Positions 44,925 to 53,869 are shown, numbered from the stretch's first letter. The stretch: 64,000 bases of DNA from Alphaproteobacteria bacterium (GCA_020632755.1 JACKEY010000005.1:62001-126000), one strand, 5' to 3'. Numbers and translations are program-made. Notes: generated by a model not told the origin, from the letters alone.

Positions 44925-45767
44925 TCAGTGGTCCCGGGCGACGGTGAACCGGGCCAGGGCGACCAGCGCGTCGGGCGACGGCAGGGTCCGCGCAGCGGCC
45001 TCGGCCCGCACCGCCAGCTCGTGGGCCCGCCGCAAGGTCTCGTCCACGCCCAGCAGGCGCACGTAGCTCGGGGGGCCGTCGTCGCCGGCGTCTTCGTCTT
45101 CGTCCAGCACATCGTCGGCGAGCTGGAAGGCCAGGCCCACCGCTTCGCCGTAGGTGGTCAGCTGCGCGAGCTGCACCGCACTGGCGCCGGCCGCGATGCC
45201 GCCGAGCAGGGTGGCGGCCCGGATCAGCGCCCCGGTCTTGCCGCGGTGCACCGTCACCAGGGCATCGACGTCGCCGCCGGTCCAGGCGATGTCGGCGGCC
45301 TGGCCGCCGATCATGCCGATGTGCCCGGCAGCGCGGGCCAGCTCGGCGACCATGGCGACCCGCGCCGCGTCCGACGCGGGCGCCGCGGCCAGGACCGCGA
45401 AAGCTTCGGTCAGCAGTGCATCACCGACCAGCACGGCCGTCGCTTCGTCGTAGGCCCGGTGCACCGTCGGCTGGCCGCGACGCTCGTCGTCGTCGTCCAT
45501 CGCCGGCAGGTCGTCGTGCACCAGCGAGTAGGTGTGCACCAGCTCGACCGCGGCGCCGGCGGCCAGCAGCGCGTCGATCGGCGCGTCGGCCCCGGCCACG
45601 GCTTCCCCCGCGGCGCGGGTCAGCAGGGGCCGGATGCGCTTGCCCCCCGTCTGCAAGGGGTAGCGGCAGGCAGCGAGGAAGCGCGGCGGCCAGGCGTCAC
45701 CGAACCGCGCGAGCAGCACCGCGTCGACGGCCGCCCGACGAGGGGCTGCCCAGGCGTGCAGGTCCAT
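44925..45767 (-). CDS. ispA: Polyprenyl (farnesyl/geranylgeranyl) diphosphate synthase
   Basis: The 280-residue protein starts at ATG 45767; a GTG just before is possible. 'TGGKRIRPLL', the first Asp-rich motif 'VHDDLPAMDDDDERRG', 'GKTGALIRAA' and the second motif 'FQLADDVLDE' define a trans-isoprenyl diphosphate synthase. The two residues between the first Asp pair and the second, and the short chain, fit a C15-C20 product (IspA type). It makes precursors for quinones and undecaprenyl carriers. It lies between the ExbD genes and tlyA. Confidence 0.9.
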   Translation of the reverse strand: MDLHAWAAPRRAAVDAVLLARFGDAWPPRFLAACRYPLQTGGKRIRPLLTRAAGEAVAGADAPIDALLAAGAAVELVHTYSLVHDDLPAMDDDDERRGQPTVHRAYDEATAVLVGDALLTEAFAVLAAAPASDAARVAMVAELARAAGHIGMIGGQAADIAWTGGDVDALVTVHRGKTGALIRAATLLGGIAAGASAVQLAQLTTYGEAVGLAFQLADDVLDEDEDAGDDGPPSYVRLLGVDETLRRAHELAVRAEAAARTLPSPDALVALARFTVARDH

Positions 45768-45779
45768 CACGGGTCCGGC

Positions 45780-46262
45780 TCAGCCCGCCGAACCGTCGCC
45801 CGGCAAGGGCGGCGCTTCGTCCGGGCTGCAGGCCTTGAAGCTGTCAGCTTCCTTGAGCTTGGCCACGCCGAGCTTCTCGGCTCCACTGGCCCGGACCCGG
45901 TCCATCAGGTCGACGACCTTGTCGTAGGGCGCGTCCGGGTGCGCATCGACGAACACGACCTTGCTCTCGGCGCCCAGCAGCCGGCGGCGCAGCTGCTCGC
46001 CCAGCTCGGACAGGGGCATCACCTGCTTGTTCAGGGCGAAGGTGCCGTTCTGGCAGACGGCGACGACCAGCTGGTCGGTGGGCACGTCGTTCTTCTTCAC
46101 CTGCTCGGTCTTCTTGGGCAGGTTGACCGACAGCTCGTCGATGGTCTGCGGGGTGATGACCATGAAGATGATCAGCACCACCAGCACGATGTCGATCAGG
46201 GGGGTGACGTTGATGTCGGAGAACCCGCCCTTCTTGCCGCCGCTGTCGACGTTCATGCCCAT
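45780..46262 (-). CDS. exbD: ExbD/TolR-family proton-channel subunit (second copy)
   Basis: The 160-residue protein has a short cytoplasmic N-terminus, one membrane helix ('INVTPLIDIVLVVLIIFMVI') with the conserved proton-path Asp, and a periplasmic domain ending in a Cys- and Pro-containing tail. It starts at ATG 46262, only three bases after the first exbD. With ExbB it forms the motor that energises TonB. Two adjacent but divergent ExbD copies are common in myxobacteria-like Ton systems and may form a mixed dimer. Confidence 0.9.
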   Translation of the reverse strand: MGMNVDSGGKKGGFSDINVTPLIDIVLVVLIIFMVITPQTIDELSVNLPKKTEQVKKNDVPTDQLVVAVCQNGTFALNKQVMPLSELGEQLRRRLLGAESKVVFVDAHPDAPYDKVVDLMDRVRASGAEKLGVAKLKEADSFKACSPDEAPPLPGDGSAG

Positions 46263-46265
46263 GGC

Positions 46266-46706
46266 TCAGTCCCCGCCTTCGGAGGAGGACCCGCCCGAGC
46301 TCTTCTCGGCGGCCAGCAGCATGCTGCTCATGCCGTTGTCGTTGACCTTGGCCATGACGTTGTGCACGTCCTTCCAGCGCAGGGTCTTGTCACCCTTGAT
46401 CAGCAGGGCGCGGTTCGGGTCCTTCCGCCACTCGGCGTTCAGATCGTCGACCACCTTGTCCAGGCTGCTGCGCTTCGTGTCGACGAAGATCGCCGCGTCG
46501 CTGCGGATCGACACGACCACGTGCTGGCCGGCGTCGTTGACGGTCGTGGACGACTCGGCGTCCGGCAGATCGACGTCGACGCCCGAGCTCAGCATGGGGG
46601 TCACGACCATGAAGATGATGAGCAACACCAGCACCACGTCCACGAGGGGCGTGACGTTGATGTCGGCCATCAGGCCGCTCTGCTTGTCACCGACCGACAT
46701 GCCCAC
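46266..46706 (-). CDS. exbD: ExbD/TolR-family proton-channel subunit (first copy)
   Basis: The 146-residue protein starts at GTG 46706, well spaced from GGAGG; ATG 46700 is an alternative. 'ADINVTPLVDVVLVLLIIFM' is the membrane helix with the key Asp. The periplasmic domain follows ('HVVVSIRSDAAIFVDTKRSS', 'ALLIKGDKTLRWKDVHNVM'), with a Ser/Gly-rich C-terminus. It is preceded by exbB and followed by a second exbD. Confidence 0.9.
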   Translation of the reverse strand: MGMSVGDKQSGLMADINVTPLVDVVLVLLIIFMVVTPMLSSGVDVDLPDAESSTTVNDAGQHVVVSIRSDAAIFVDTKRSSLDKVVDDLNAEWRKDPNRALLIKGDKTLRWKDVHNVMAKVNDNGMSSMLLAAEKSSGGSSSEGGD

Positions 46707-46754
46707 AGGGCACCTCCGGGCGAGGGGACGGCCGCGGGCGATGCCGCGGCCGGT

Positions 46755-47435
46755 TCACTTCGCGGCGTCTTCCATGGGGGGCAGGACCTGCTTCTCGCAC
46801 CAGTCCAGGAACTCCTGGCTGGCCACGCCCATGTCGTCGGAGATGGCGGCGATCTTGCCGTTGAACCAGTTGAACAGCCAGACGCCCAGGATGGCGACGG
46901 TGATGCCGAAGGCCGTGGCCCACAGGGCCTCGGCGATACCGGCGGCGACGCTGCCCAGGCCGCCGGAGCCGGACTCGGCCATGCCCTGGAAGGCGTTGAT
47001 GATGCCGAAGATGGTGCCGACCAGGCCGACGAAGGGGCTGGTCGAGCCGGTGGTCGCCAGCACGCCGATGCCCTTGTTGAGCAGGGCCGACTCGCCGACG
47101 CTCTGGTTGCGCATGGCGCGGGCGGCGGCCTCGACCCCGTGCTTGTCGGGGCGGAGCGCGAACTCGGACAGGCCCTTCTCGAGCAGGTGGCCCAGGTAGC
47201 TGGCCTTGTACTCGTCCTTGCGGACGATCTTCAGCGCGCCGTCGAAGTCACCCTTCGAGAACGGCTCGTTCAGCGCCGCGGCCAGGTCCCGGCTCTGGTT
47301 GCGGGCCTTGCCCAGCGACCAGGTCCGCTCGATGGCGACGTACAGGCACCCGATGGCCATGATGGCCAGCACGCCCAGGATCATCTGCACGGGAATGCTG
47401 GCGTGTGCCAGCAGCTCGAAGAGGTTGTAGTCCAT
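46755..47435 (-). CDS. exbB: ExbB/TolQ/MotA-family proton channel
   Basis: The 226-residue protein has three membrane helices (about residues 13-35, 120-145 and 160-180). Family signatures are 'GVLATTGSTSPFVGLVGTIF' and 'GIAEALWATAFGITVAILGV', which contains the conserved Thr and helix-packing glycines. It forms the pentameric ring around ExbD that couples proton flow to TonB. The tonB-like gene lies 59 bases upstream and the first exbD 48 bases downstream. Confidence 0.92.
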   Translation of the reverse strand: MDYNLFELLAHASIPVQMILGVLAIMAIGCLYVAIERTWSLGKARNQSRDLAAALNEPFSKGDFDGALKIVRKDEYKASYLGHLLEKGLSEFALRPDKHGVEAAARAMRNQSVGESALLNKGIGVLATTGSTSPFVGLVGTIFGIINAFQGMAESGSGGLGSVAAGIAEALWATAFGITVAILGVWLFNWFNGKIAAISDDMGVASQEFLDWCEKQVLPPMEDAAK

Positions 47436-47494
47436 GGTCTCTCTCGGGGGGGACGCCCGTGGTCAGGTCCAGAGACCTGCCGCCGAACCGCCGC

Positions 47495-48244
47495 TCAGTT
47501 GGTCAGCTTGAAGACGAGGCTGAGGTTGAACATGGCCTTCTTTTCCTGGCCATCTTCCTTGTAGGGGTAGAAGCGCCACTTCATGACGGCGTCGCGCGTC
47601 TCGTCGTGGAACACCTTGGGGCACTTGCTCAGATCGATGTCGTAGGGGACGCCCTTCTCGTCGATGTACATCCGGACGACGCAGCGCTCTTCCTTGAGGC
47701 CCAGGGCCTTCGCCGCGTCCGGGAACCGGGGCTGGACGCGCCGCTTGGGCTTGACCTGGCTCCAGTGCACGCCCTTGACGCCCGTGCCGCCGAGCTCGCC
47801 GCCCAGCTGGCCGCCGATCACGCCGCCGATCTCGCCGCCGACGACACCGCCGACCTCACCGCCCTCGACGCCGCCCTCGACACCGCCTTCCTGGCCGGCC
47901 GGGCTGGCGTCAGCGACGGGCTCGGGCAGCTCCTCGGGGAGCTCCTCGATCTCGTCGGGCTCCTCCATCTCCTCCGGCTCTTCCTCCTCCTCTTCTTCCT
48001 CTTCCTCCTCTTCCGGCTGGCTGCTGCTGGCCGGCGGAGGCGGGGGAGGGGGAGGCGGGGGAGGCGCGGCGTCGAAGAAGGTGACCTCGACCGGCTGTTC
48101 GTCCTCGATGACCTCCGTCACCTGCTGACCGCCCGTCAGCATCAGGGTGCCTGCCACCGTGGTGAACAGGGACATGGAGATCAACATCGAGCCCGCCTGC
48201 CGCTGGCGGTTCGCCTTCCGGGTCCTGCCGATGGTGTCGAACAT
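47495..48244 (-). CDS. tonB: TonB-family energy transducer with poly-Pro/poly-Glu spacer
   Basis: The 249-residue protein starts at ATG 48244. The N-terminal anchor helix covers about residues 19-40. The periplasmic spacer consists of eleven prolines, a long glutamate-rich run and a Gly/Val/Glu repeat region ('GGVEGGVEGGEVGGVVGGE'), all flexible or extended. The C-terminal TonB domain (about 165-249) includes 'VQPRFPDAAKALGLKEERC' and two cysteines that recur in the second TonB. It should link ExbBD to outer-membrane receptors; none is in this window. Confidence 0.87.
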   Translation of the reverse strand: MFDTIGRTRKANRQRQAGSMLISMSLFTTVAGTLMLTGGQQVTEVIEDEQPVEVTFFDAAPPPPPPPPPPPASSSQPEEEEEEEEEEEEPEEMEEPDEIEELPEELPEPVADASPAGQEGGVEGGVEGGEVGGVVGGEIGGVIGGQLGGELGGTGVKGVHWSQVKPKRRVQPRFPDAAKALGLKEERCVVRMYIDEKGVPYDIDLSKCPKVFHDETRDAVMKWRFYPYKEDGQEKKAMFNLSLVFKLTN

Positions 48245-48483
48245 GGCGCTCGCTCCGTGAGCTGCGTGGGGGGACTCTGGACGCTGCGGGCGGTGCGTCG
48301 GTTCCCCGGCCGTCGCAGGGACGGCGTTGTTGGCGGCAGAGGGCTGCGACCGGCCAGCCGGTCGCGGAGGGGGTCACAGCAACCCGGTGCTTGTAGCCGA
48401 TTCCCGGGCTTGTGTGCCAGCGGGCACGTAGCGATCCGGTCAAGAGCTGGCCTTCACGGCGCGCGTCGGCGCCGCGGTCGAGC

Positions 48484-49263
48484 TCAGCGCTCGGGACGGA
48501 ACACGAACACCAGGTGGTAGCGGGAGGGTCGGGCGATGCCGGCGACCCGACGCGGGGCGAAGCGCCAGGCCATGGCCGCACGCCCCGCCTCGTCGCGGAA
48601 GGCCGAGGGACAGCCCGACAGGTCGACCGACGCGGGGGTGCCCCGCTCGTCGATGGTCAGCATCACCGAGCAGCGGGTCTCGCCCAGGCTGCGTGCCTCG
48701 GCCGAGGCGGGGTAGCGCGGACGGACCTTGCGGCGGGCGACGAGGTCCTCGCGCAGCGGGGGCTCGTCTCGGCCGGGACCGCCGGGTCCGTCACCGGCGC
48801 CAGGGCCCGGACCCTTGCCGGGACCGATGCCGTCGCCAGGGCCCTCGCCGGGGCCGCCGGGGCCCTCCGGCGCGCCCGGTCCGGGCGTCGATGAGCTGGT
48901 GATCGCCGCCGGAGCCGCGTCCGCCGGCGGAACGGCGTCGTCCTTCGCCGGTGGCGGCTCGACGGTCGGCTGCTCCACGGACGGGGCTGGCGCGGCACCT
49001 CCGGCCGGCAGGCGGGCGACAGGAGCCGGGGCCGCCTCGATCAGGTGGACCAGCAGCGGCTCGTCGACGTCTTCGTAGGGCGCTACCTGCTGGCCGCCTC
49101 CCAGCATCATGCCGGCCACGACGCTGGTCACGAGCGTCATCGACATCAGCATCGAGCCGGCTTCGCGACGGCGGTTGCGGTGGCGCAGGTCGGAGGGGAG
49201 CTGGAACACGGGACCTCCACGAGGGGACGTCCCGTCGGTGGGCGGCGCCAGCGGGTTGTTCAC
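48484..49263 (-). CDS. Second TonB-family protein with Gly/Pro spacer
   Basis: The 259-residue protein starts at GTG 49263, 28 bases after xseB. It has an N-terminal helix (about residues 35-58, 'GSMLMSMTLVTSVVAGMML'), similar to the other TonB in this window ('GSMLISMSLFTTVAGTLML'). The spacer is Pro/Ala-rich then Gly/Pro-rich (residues about 125-165). The C-terminal domain shares the paired cysteines ('ETRCSVMLTIDERG', 'VDLSGCPSAF') and the ending hydrophobic strand 'YHLVFVFRPE'. The two TonBs are clearly paralogues with different spacer chemistry. Confidence 0.82.
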   Translation of the reverse strand: MNNPLAPPTDGTSPRGGPVFQLPSDLRHRNRRREAGSMLMSMTLVTSVVAGMMLGGGQQVAPYEDVDEPLLVHLIEAAPAPVARLPAGGAAPAPSVEQPTVEPPPAKDDAVPPADAAPAAITSSSTPGPGAPEGPGGPGEGPGDGIGPGKGPGPGAGDGPGGPGRDEPPLREDLVARRKVRPRYPASAEARSLGETRCSVMLTIDERGTPASVDLSGCPSAFRDEAGRAAMAWRFAPRRVAGIARPSRYHLVFVFRPER

Positions 49264-49291
49264 CGCAGCGCCGACTCACCCCTGCGCCGCA

Positions 49292-49579
49292 TCACCCGTC
49301 GCGGTCGTCCGCCCCGCGGCTGCCGCCGTCGAAGGGGGCTTCCTGCAGGCCGTCCATGCCGCGGGTCACCTCGACGATGCGGCGCTCGGCGCCGTCGAGC
49401 AGCTCGTGGCACTCCTTGACCAGGGCCACTCCCCGCTCGAACAGGGCGAGGGCCTCTTCGAGGGGGAGCTCGCCGGAGTCGAGCTTGCGGACGTGGTCCT
49501 CGAGCTCGGTCAGGGCATGCTCGAAGCTGCGCCCGGACGCGGCGTCTTCGGTCGATTCCATGGGCAGGTCCGTCTGCAT
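49292..49579 (-). CDS. xseB: Exodeoxyribonuclease VII small subunit
   Basis: The 95-residue protein starts at ATG 49579 after CCGGAG. 'FEHALTELEDHVRKLDSGEL' and 'PLEEALALFERGVALVKECHE' form the paired helices of XseB. It is slightly long because of an extra acidic and glycine-rich tail. XseB joins XseA to degrade single-stranded DNA in mismatch repair and related pathways; xseA is not in the window. It follows the helicase-associated protein gene by 13 bases. Confidence 0.9.
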   Translation of the reverse strand: MQTDLPMESTEDAASGRSFEHALTELEDHVRKLDSGELPLEEALALFERGVALVKECHELLDGAERRIVEVTRGMDGLQEAPFDGGSRGADDRDG

Positions 49580-49592
49580 CGGGGCTCCGGGC

Positions 49593-51809
49593 TCAGCGTG
49601 GCTTGAGGGCGACGGCGCGCTCGATCTGCACGATCTGGTAGGACAGGCGCTCGTCCTTGGCGACGTCCTTCGCGACCAGCACCTGGTCACCGCGGGCGTT
49701 GACCGCGAGCCGCTCGGGCTCGATGGTCAACAGCTTGCGCTGGTTGTCGCGGGACACGTAGAGCACCTTGAGCCGCTGCCCGGTGGCGATGGCCCGCTCG
49801 GCCAGCTCGCGCACCTCGCGCGGGCTGCGGCGGGGCGGCAGCTCTTCCTTCTTCTTGCTCTTCTTCTTGCGGCTGACGTGTCCGGTGCCGGGCACGGGGA
49901 CCAGGTTCTCGGGCTGGATGTCCTCGTGCTGGGCCACGGCGAGCAGGTCGGAGCGGTCGTCGCGGGCCTGCGCCACCAGGTGCAGCAGGCGCTCGCGGGA
50001 GTCCACCGCCGCAGGGTCGTCGGGGTAGCGCCGCACCGACTGGCCGGGCGCGAAGCCCGCTTCGTCCAGCGCGGCGTTGAGCTCTTCCATCCGGGTGCGG
50101 TCCACGGCGTACATGCCGGGCACGAACCGGTGCAGCAGGAAGGGCTTGAGCTTGCGGTGCGTCTCGAGCCGGCGGATCTGGCTGCGGTGCACCGTCAGCA
50201 ACATCACGTCGTGGAACTCGACGTCGCCGTGGTGCCCCATCCAGCCGCGCAGGGTCTGCTCGACGTTGTCGGGCAGGCCGATCTGGCTGTTCTCGCGCAG
50301 GAACTCCAGGATGTCGTCGCGGCGCCAGCCCTTCTCCAGGGCCTGCTCGATGGTGACTTCCGTGATCTTGTAGGTGTTCGCGCGATCACAGGCCGTCAGC
50401 TCGGCGAGCTCGCCGATCCGGAAGAACAGGATCGGGGCCATGCCGGCCGGCGCCATGATCTCGAAGGACGGCGTCAGGTAGAACTTCTGGAACCCGTCTT
50501 CGTCGACCGGCTCGATGAGCAGGCGGGCGCGCGGCGACAGGCGGTAGAACTTCTCCTGGCCCCAGGTGCCGAGCTCGAGCATGCCGGTGTTGACCAGCGG
50601 CGAGAAGCCGAAGGCCTCGCGCGTCGAGCTGCGGGGGCTCTGCCACTGGCCCTTGACGAAGCGCTCGCGCCACTCCTCGCCCCGTCGCCAGCGCCGGTAG
50701 AGCGCCTGCAGCCGGCGCTCGGGCACCCACGCGCCGCCGACGCCGTGCACCGCCCACATGACCCACTCGGCCTGCGGGAAGCGTGCCTCGAGGCTGGTGA
50801 ACACCAGGTCGCGCTGGTCTTCGGGGTCGAGCTGCAGCCACTCCTCGACCACCGAGCGGTTCACGCTCAGGCGATCGCCGCGCAGCTCGACCATGCCGTG
50901 CATCATCAGGAACTCGATGTGGAAGCTGAACAGCTCCGAGTCCGGGGTCCACAGCTGGCCGAAGAACTTGTCCATCTCGTCCTTGTGGACCTTGAAGATC
51001 TCCTGGCGCTGGGTGAGCCGCGGCGGGTGCTGGTCGATGTAGGTCGCCAGCGTCGTGATGGTGAAGGGCAGGGGAGGGCAGAACTCCGTGTCGGCCTGGA
51101 CGCGCACGTCGTCCTGCTCGAAGCCCGGGAGCTCCAGGTCCTCGGTCAGGTGCTCGATGAGCAGCTCCAGGATCGGCGCCGGGATCACGTAGAAGAACAG
51201 GCCCTCGCGTTCTTCGGTCGCCGCCACCAGGCCCTTCTCGCCCAGCGTGCTCATCACCTTCTTCCACTCGCGGTCGTTGCCGCCGAGGGACAGGATGAGC
51301 TCGTTCTGGAACTCCTCGCTCTGGGCCAGGCCGCCGACCTGGACCAGGATCGCGAGCGCCTGGCGGTCGCGCTGGTGCAGGCCCTTGACCAGGGCCGACA
51401 GGCGGTTGCCCTGGGCCAGGGCGCGCACCGTGAGCTGGATCATCCGGTCGTCGCTGCTGACCCTGCCGGGCTGGCCGCCCATGCCGGAGTACAGGTTGCC
51501 GACGAGCTCTTCGTGCAGCTCCTCGAGGTAGGCCGACAGCTCGTCGAGCTCGCCTCGGGTCAGCCGTCGGCGCCGGGCCGGACCGCTGACCACGGCCAGC
51601 CGGGCCGGATGCACCGGGTCGCGCGGCCGTGGGTTGCGACCGCTGGGCGACAGCGTCACCACCGGCTCGCCGGACTCACGCCCCCGCCAGGTCTTGCCCG
51701 ACCGGGTCTTCGGCGTGCTCTCGGGCGCCTTCTTGGTCGTGCGACGGCTGCGCCGCCGGCGGCGGCGGCGCTTGCTGCTCGAGCCGGGGCTCTCGACCTG
51801 CTCGGACAT
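49593..51809 (-). CDS. XPB/Ssl2 helicase-associated protein with C-terminal WYL-like domain
   Basis: The 738-residue protein starts at ATG 51809 after GAGAGG; a TTG six bases earlier also opens the frame. The first 60 residues are very basic (RRRRRRRSRR). The centre (about 90-560) matches the helicase-associated domain found beside bacterial XPB helicases, with winged-helix-like segments ('FTITTLATYIDQHPPRLTQ', 'EFLRENSQIGLPDNVEQTL'). The last 70 residues ('GQRLKVLYVSRDNQRKLLTI', 'EPERLAVNARGDQVLVAKD') look like a WYL-type ligand domain. It lies just downstream of the XPB gene, so the two probably form a DNA-processing complex. Confidence 0.8.
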   Translation of the reverse strand: MSEQVESPGSSSKRRRRRRRSRRTTKKAPESTPKTRSGKTWRGRESGEPVVTLSPSGRNPRPRDPVHPARLAVVSGPARRRRLTRGELDELSAYLEELHEELVGNLYSGMGGQPGRVSSDDRMIQLTVRALAQGNRLSALVKGLHQRDRQALAILVQVGGLAQSEEFQNELILSLGGNDREWKKVMSTLGEKGLVAATEEREGLFFYVIPAPILELLIEHLTEDLELPGFEQDDVRVQADTEFCPPLPFTITTLATYIDQHPPRLTQRQEIFKVHKDEMDKFFGQLWTPDSELFSFHIEFLMMHGMVELRGDRLSVNRSVVEEWLQLDPEDQRDLVFTSLEARFPQAEWVMWAVHGVGGAWVPERRLQALYRRWRRGEEWRERFVKGQWQSPRSSTREAFGFSPLVNTGMLELGTWGQEKFYRLSPRARLLIEPVDEDGFQKFYLTPSFEIMAPAGMAPILFFRIGELAELTACDRANTYKITEVTIEQALEKGWRRDDILEFLRENSQIGLPDNVEQTLRGWMGHHGDVEFHDVMLLTVHRSQIRRLETHRKLKPFLLHRFVPGMYAVDRTRMEELNAALDEAGFAPGQSVRRYPDDPAAVDSRERLLHLVAQARDDRSDLLAVAQHEDIQPENLVPVPGTGHVSRKKKSKKKEELPPRRSPREVRELAERAIATGQRLKVLYVSRDNQRKLLTIEPERLAVNARGDQVLVAKDVAKDERLSYQIVQIERAVALKPR

Positions 51810-51891
51810 CTTCAACCTCTCGTGCTGCTGGGGCCCCGCTGCGGGGCAGGTTGCTGCAGGACCGGCCGAGGCGGCCGGAACGAGCCCAGGC

Positions 51892-53574
51892 TCAGCCGGC
51901 CTGGCGCTCCTCGATGTGGTAGCGGTAGCCCTGCTCGGTGAGGAAGAGCTGTCGCTTCATGGCGAACTTCTGTTCCTTGGTGTCGGCTGTCACCACCGTG
52001 TAGAACACGGCCGGCTTCTCCTTCGGGCGCAGGATCCGACCCAATCGCTGGGCTTCTTCCTGGCGGCTGCCGAAGGTGCCGCTGACCTGGATCGCCACGT
52101 TGGCGTCGGGCAGGTCGATGGAGAAGTTGGCGACCTTGCTGACGACGAGCAGCTTGATGCGCCCGGTGCGGAACTGCTCGAACAGCTCGTCCCGGCGATC
52201 GTGCGGCGTCTTGCCCGTGATGAGCGGCGCCTTGAAGCGCCGGGCGATCTCGTGCAGCTGGTCGACGTAGGTGCCGATGATCAGCACGTTGTCTTCGCGG
52301 TGCTTGGTCAGCAGATCGCCGATCACGCCCATCTTGGCGGGGTTGGCGCTGGCCAGGCGGAACTTGTCGGTCTCCTTGGCCTTCTCGTAGCGGTCCAGCT
52401 CGCGGCTCTTGAAGGGCACGCGGACCTCCCAGCACGAGGTGGTGGCGATGAAGCCACCGGCTTCCAGCTGCTGCCAGGGCAGGTCGTAGCGCTTGGGCCC
52501 GACCAGGCTGAACACGTCTGCTTCGCGGCCGTCCTCGCGGACCAGGGTGGCCGTCAGGCCCAGCCGGCGGCGACCCTGCAGGGCCGCGGTCGCGCCGAAT
52601 ACGGGGGCCGGCAGCAGGTGGACCTCGTCGTAGATGAGCAGGCCCCAGTCTTCGTCCTCGAACAGGTGCAGGTGTTCGAAGTCGGCGTTCTTGCTGCGGC
52701 GCCAGGTCAGGATCTGGTAGGTCGCGACCGTGACCGGCTTGATCTCCTTGGACTCGCCCGTGTAGGCGCCGATCTGGTCGGGCCGGATGTCGGTCTTGTC
52801 CAGGATCTCGCGGATCCACTGGTTCACGGCGGCCTGGTTGGTCGCCAGGATGAGCGTCTTCGTCTGGACCAGCGACATCGCGGTCATGCCGACGATGGTC
52901 TTGCCGGCGCCGCAGGCCAGCACGACCACGCCGCAGCCGCCGGCCGGAGCGCCGTCCTGCCACCAGCGCTCGGCCGCTTCGCGCTGGTAGCGCCGCGGTG
53001 AGAAGGTCTTTCCGTTGCCCAGCATGGTGTCGCGGAGCGCGATCTCGAGGGGCTCGCCGGGCCGGAAGCCCGCCAGGTCCTCGATCGGCCAGCCGGCCTG
53101 CAGGGCCCGCTGCTTGAAGATTCCGCGGTGCCCCTGGGTGATGGCCCAGTGGCGGCGCCCGTCCTCGATCATCAGCTCGCGGAGCGACTTCTCCTTGCCA
53201 ATGGACTTGGCGATGAAGCCGCTGCCGAACTCCAGCCGGATCAGCTTCTCGGGGCTGTCCGGGTGGGGCACCATCTTGACGAGGCCGTAGCGCTCGATGG
53301 TGCTCTTGATGGTCTCGAGCACTTCACCGGGCACGTCGAACTTCGACAGGTCGCGCAACCCGTGGGTGATCTCGGCGGCGTCCATGCCCGCGCAGGCCGC
53401 GTTCCACAAGGACAGCGGGCTGATGCGGTAGGTGTGCAGCATCTCGGGCGAAGCCTCGAGCTCGGCGAACCGCCCCAGGAAGTCACGTGCTTCCTCGTAG
53501 CGGGCGTGGTTCGTCTCGACGAGGACCTTGCCGTCCCCCTGAACGATCAGGGGGTTCTCAGGCCTGACTTGCAT
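51892..53574 (-). CDS. XPB/RAD25-type DNA helicase
   Basis: The 560-residue protein starts at ATG 53574. The N-terminal damage-recognition-like domain (about 1-185) precedes the SF2 core: Walker A 'LACGAGKT' with Lys225, DEVH box 'IYDEVHLL', 'GLTATLVREDGRE' containing the XPB RED motif, and the second RecA domain with 'QRLGRILRPK'. The family unwinds DNA in nucleotide-excision repair in archaea and eukaryotes; bacterial roles are poorly known. A promoter lies about 270 bases upstream, leaving a long leader. The helicase-associated gene follows 82 bases downstream. Confidence 0.92.
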   Translation of the reverse strand: MQVRPENPLIVQGDGKVLVETNHARYEEARDFLGRFAELEASPEMLHTYRISPLSLWNAACAGMDAAEITHGLRDLSKFDVPGEVLETIKSTIERYGLVKMVPHPDSPEKLIRLEFGSGFIAKSIGKEKSLRELMIEDGRRHWAITQGHRGIFKQRALQAGWPIEDLAGFRPGEPLEIALRDTMLGNGKTFSPRRYQREAAERWWQDGAPAGGCGVVVLACGAGKTIVGMTAMSLVQTKTLILATNQAAVNQWIREILDKTDIRPDQIGAYTGESKEIKPVTVATYQILTWRRSKNADFEHLHLFEDEDWGLLIYDEVHLLPAPVFGATAALQGRRRLGLTATLVREDGREADVFSLVGPKRYDLPWQQLEAGGFIATTSCWEVRVPFKSRELDRYEKAKETDKFRLASANPAKMGVIGDLLTKHREDNVLIIGTYVDQLHEIARRFKAPLITGKTPHDRRDELFEQFRTGRIKLLVVSKVANFSIDLPDANVAIQVSGTFGSRQEEAQRLGRILRPKEKPAVFYTVVTADTKEQKFAMKRQLFLTEQGYRYHIEERQAG

Positions 53575-53841
53575 CGAACATCGGCGGAGCCTCCGCGCAC
53601 GGTCGCTGGGAAGCGACCTTGGGGGAACGGCGCGAGTGTGGGGGGGCGGAGCAGTACCGCGTGCCGTGGGGATGCTGGGCACACCACTGCCCCGGGCGGC
53701 GCGTGGGACACGCCAGGGGAGGGGAGGGACGTCGAGAGGGGCCCGACGGTGGCCAGAGGGCGCAGGTGTACCCCCGAGGTGGGGGGCGACAGGCCCGGTT
53801 CCGGAGAGGAGAAGCGCGGGTGCTTCGCTCTTCCTGGGCGC

Positions 53842-53869
53842 AGTTTAGCCGACGAACCAGCGCTGTCAA
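53842..53869 (-). promoter_or_regulatory. Sigma-70-like promoter of the XPB operon
   Basis: On the minus strand TTGACA (53869-53864) and TAAACT (53847-53842) are separated by 16 bases. TTGACA is a perfect -35 and TAAACT matches four of six -10 bases. It is the best sigma-70 match noticed in the window and points toward the XPB gene. Confidence 0.7.

Noticed and set aside
47940..48070. Low-complexity DNA (long GGC/TCC-rich tract) as a non-coding repeat.
   Set aside because: It is the in-frame poly-Glu and poly-Pro spacer of the TonB gene on the minus strand.
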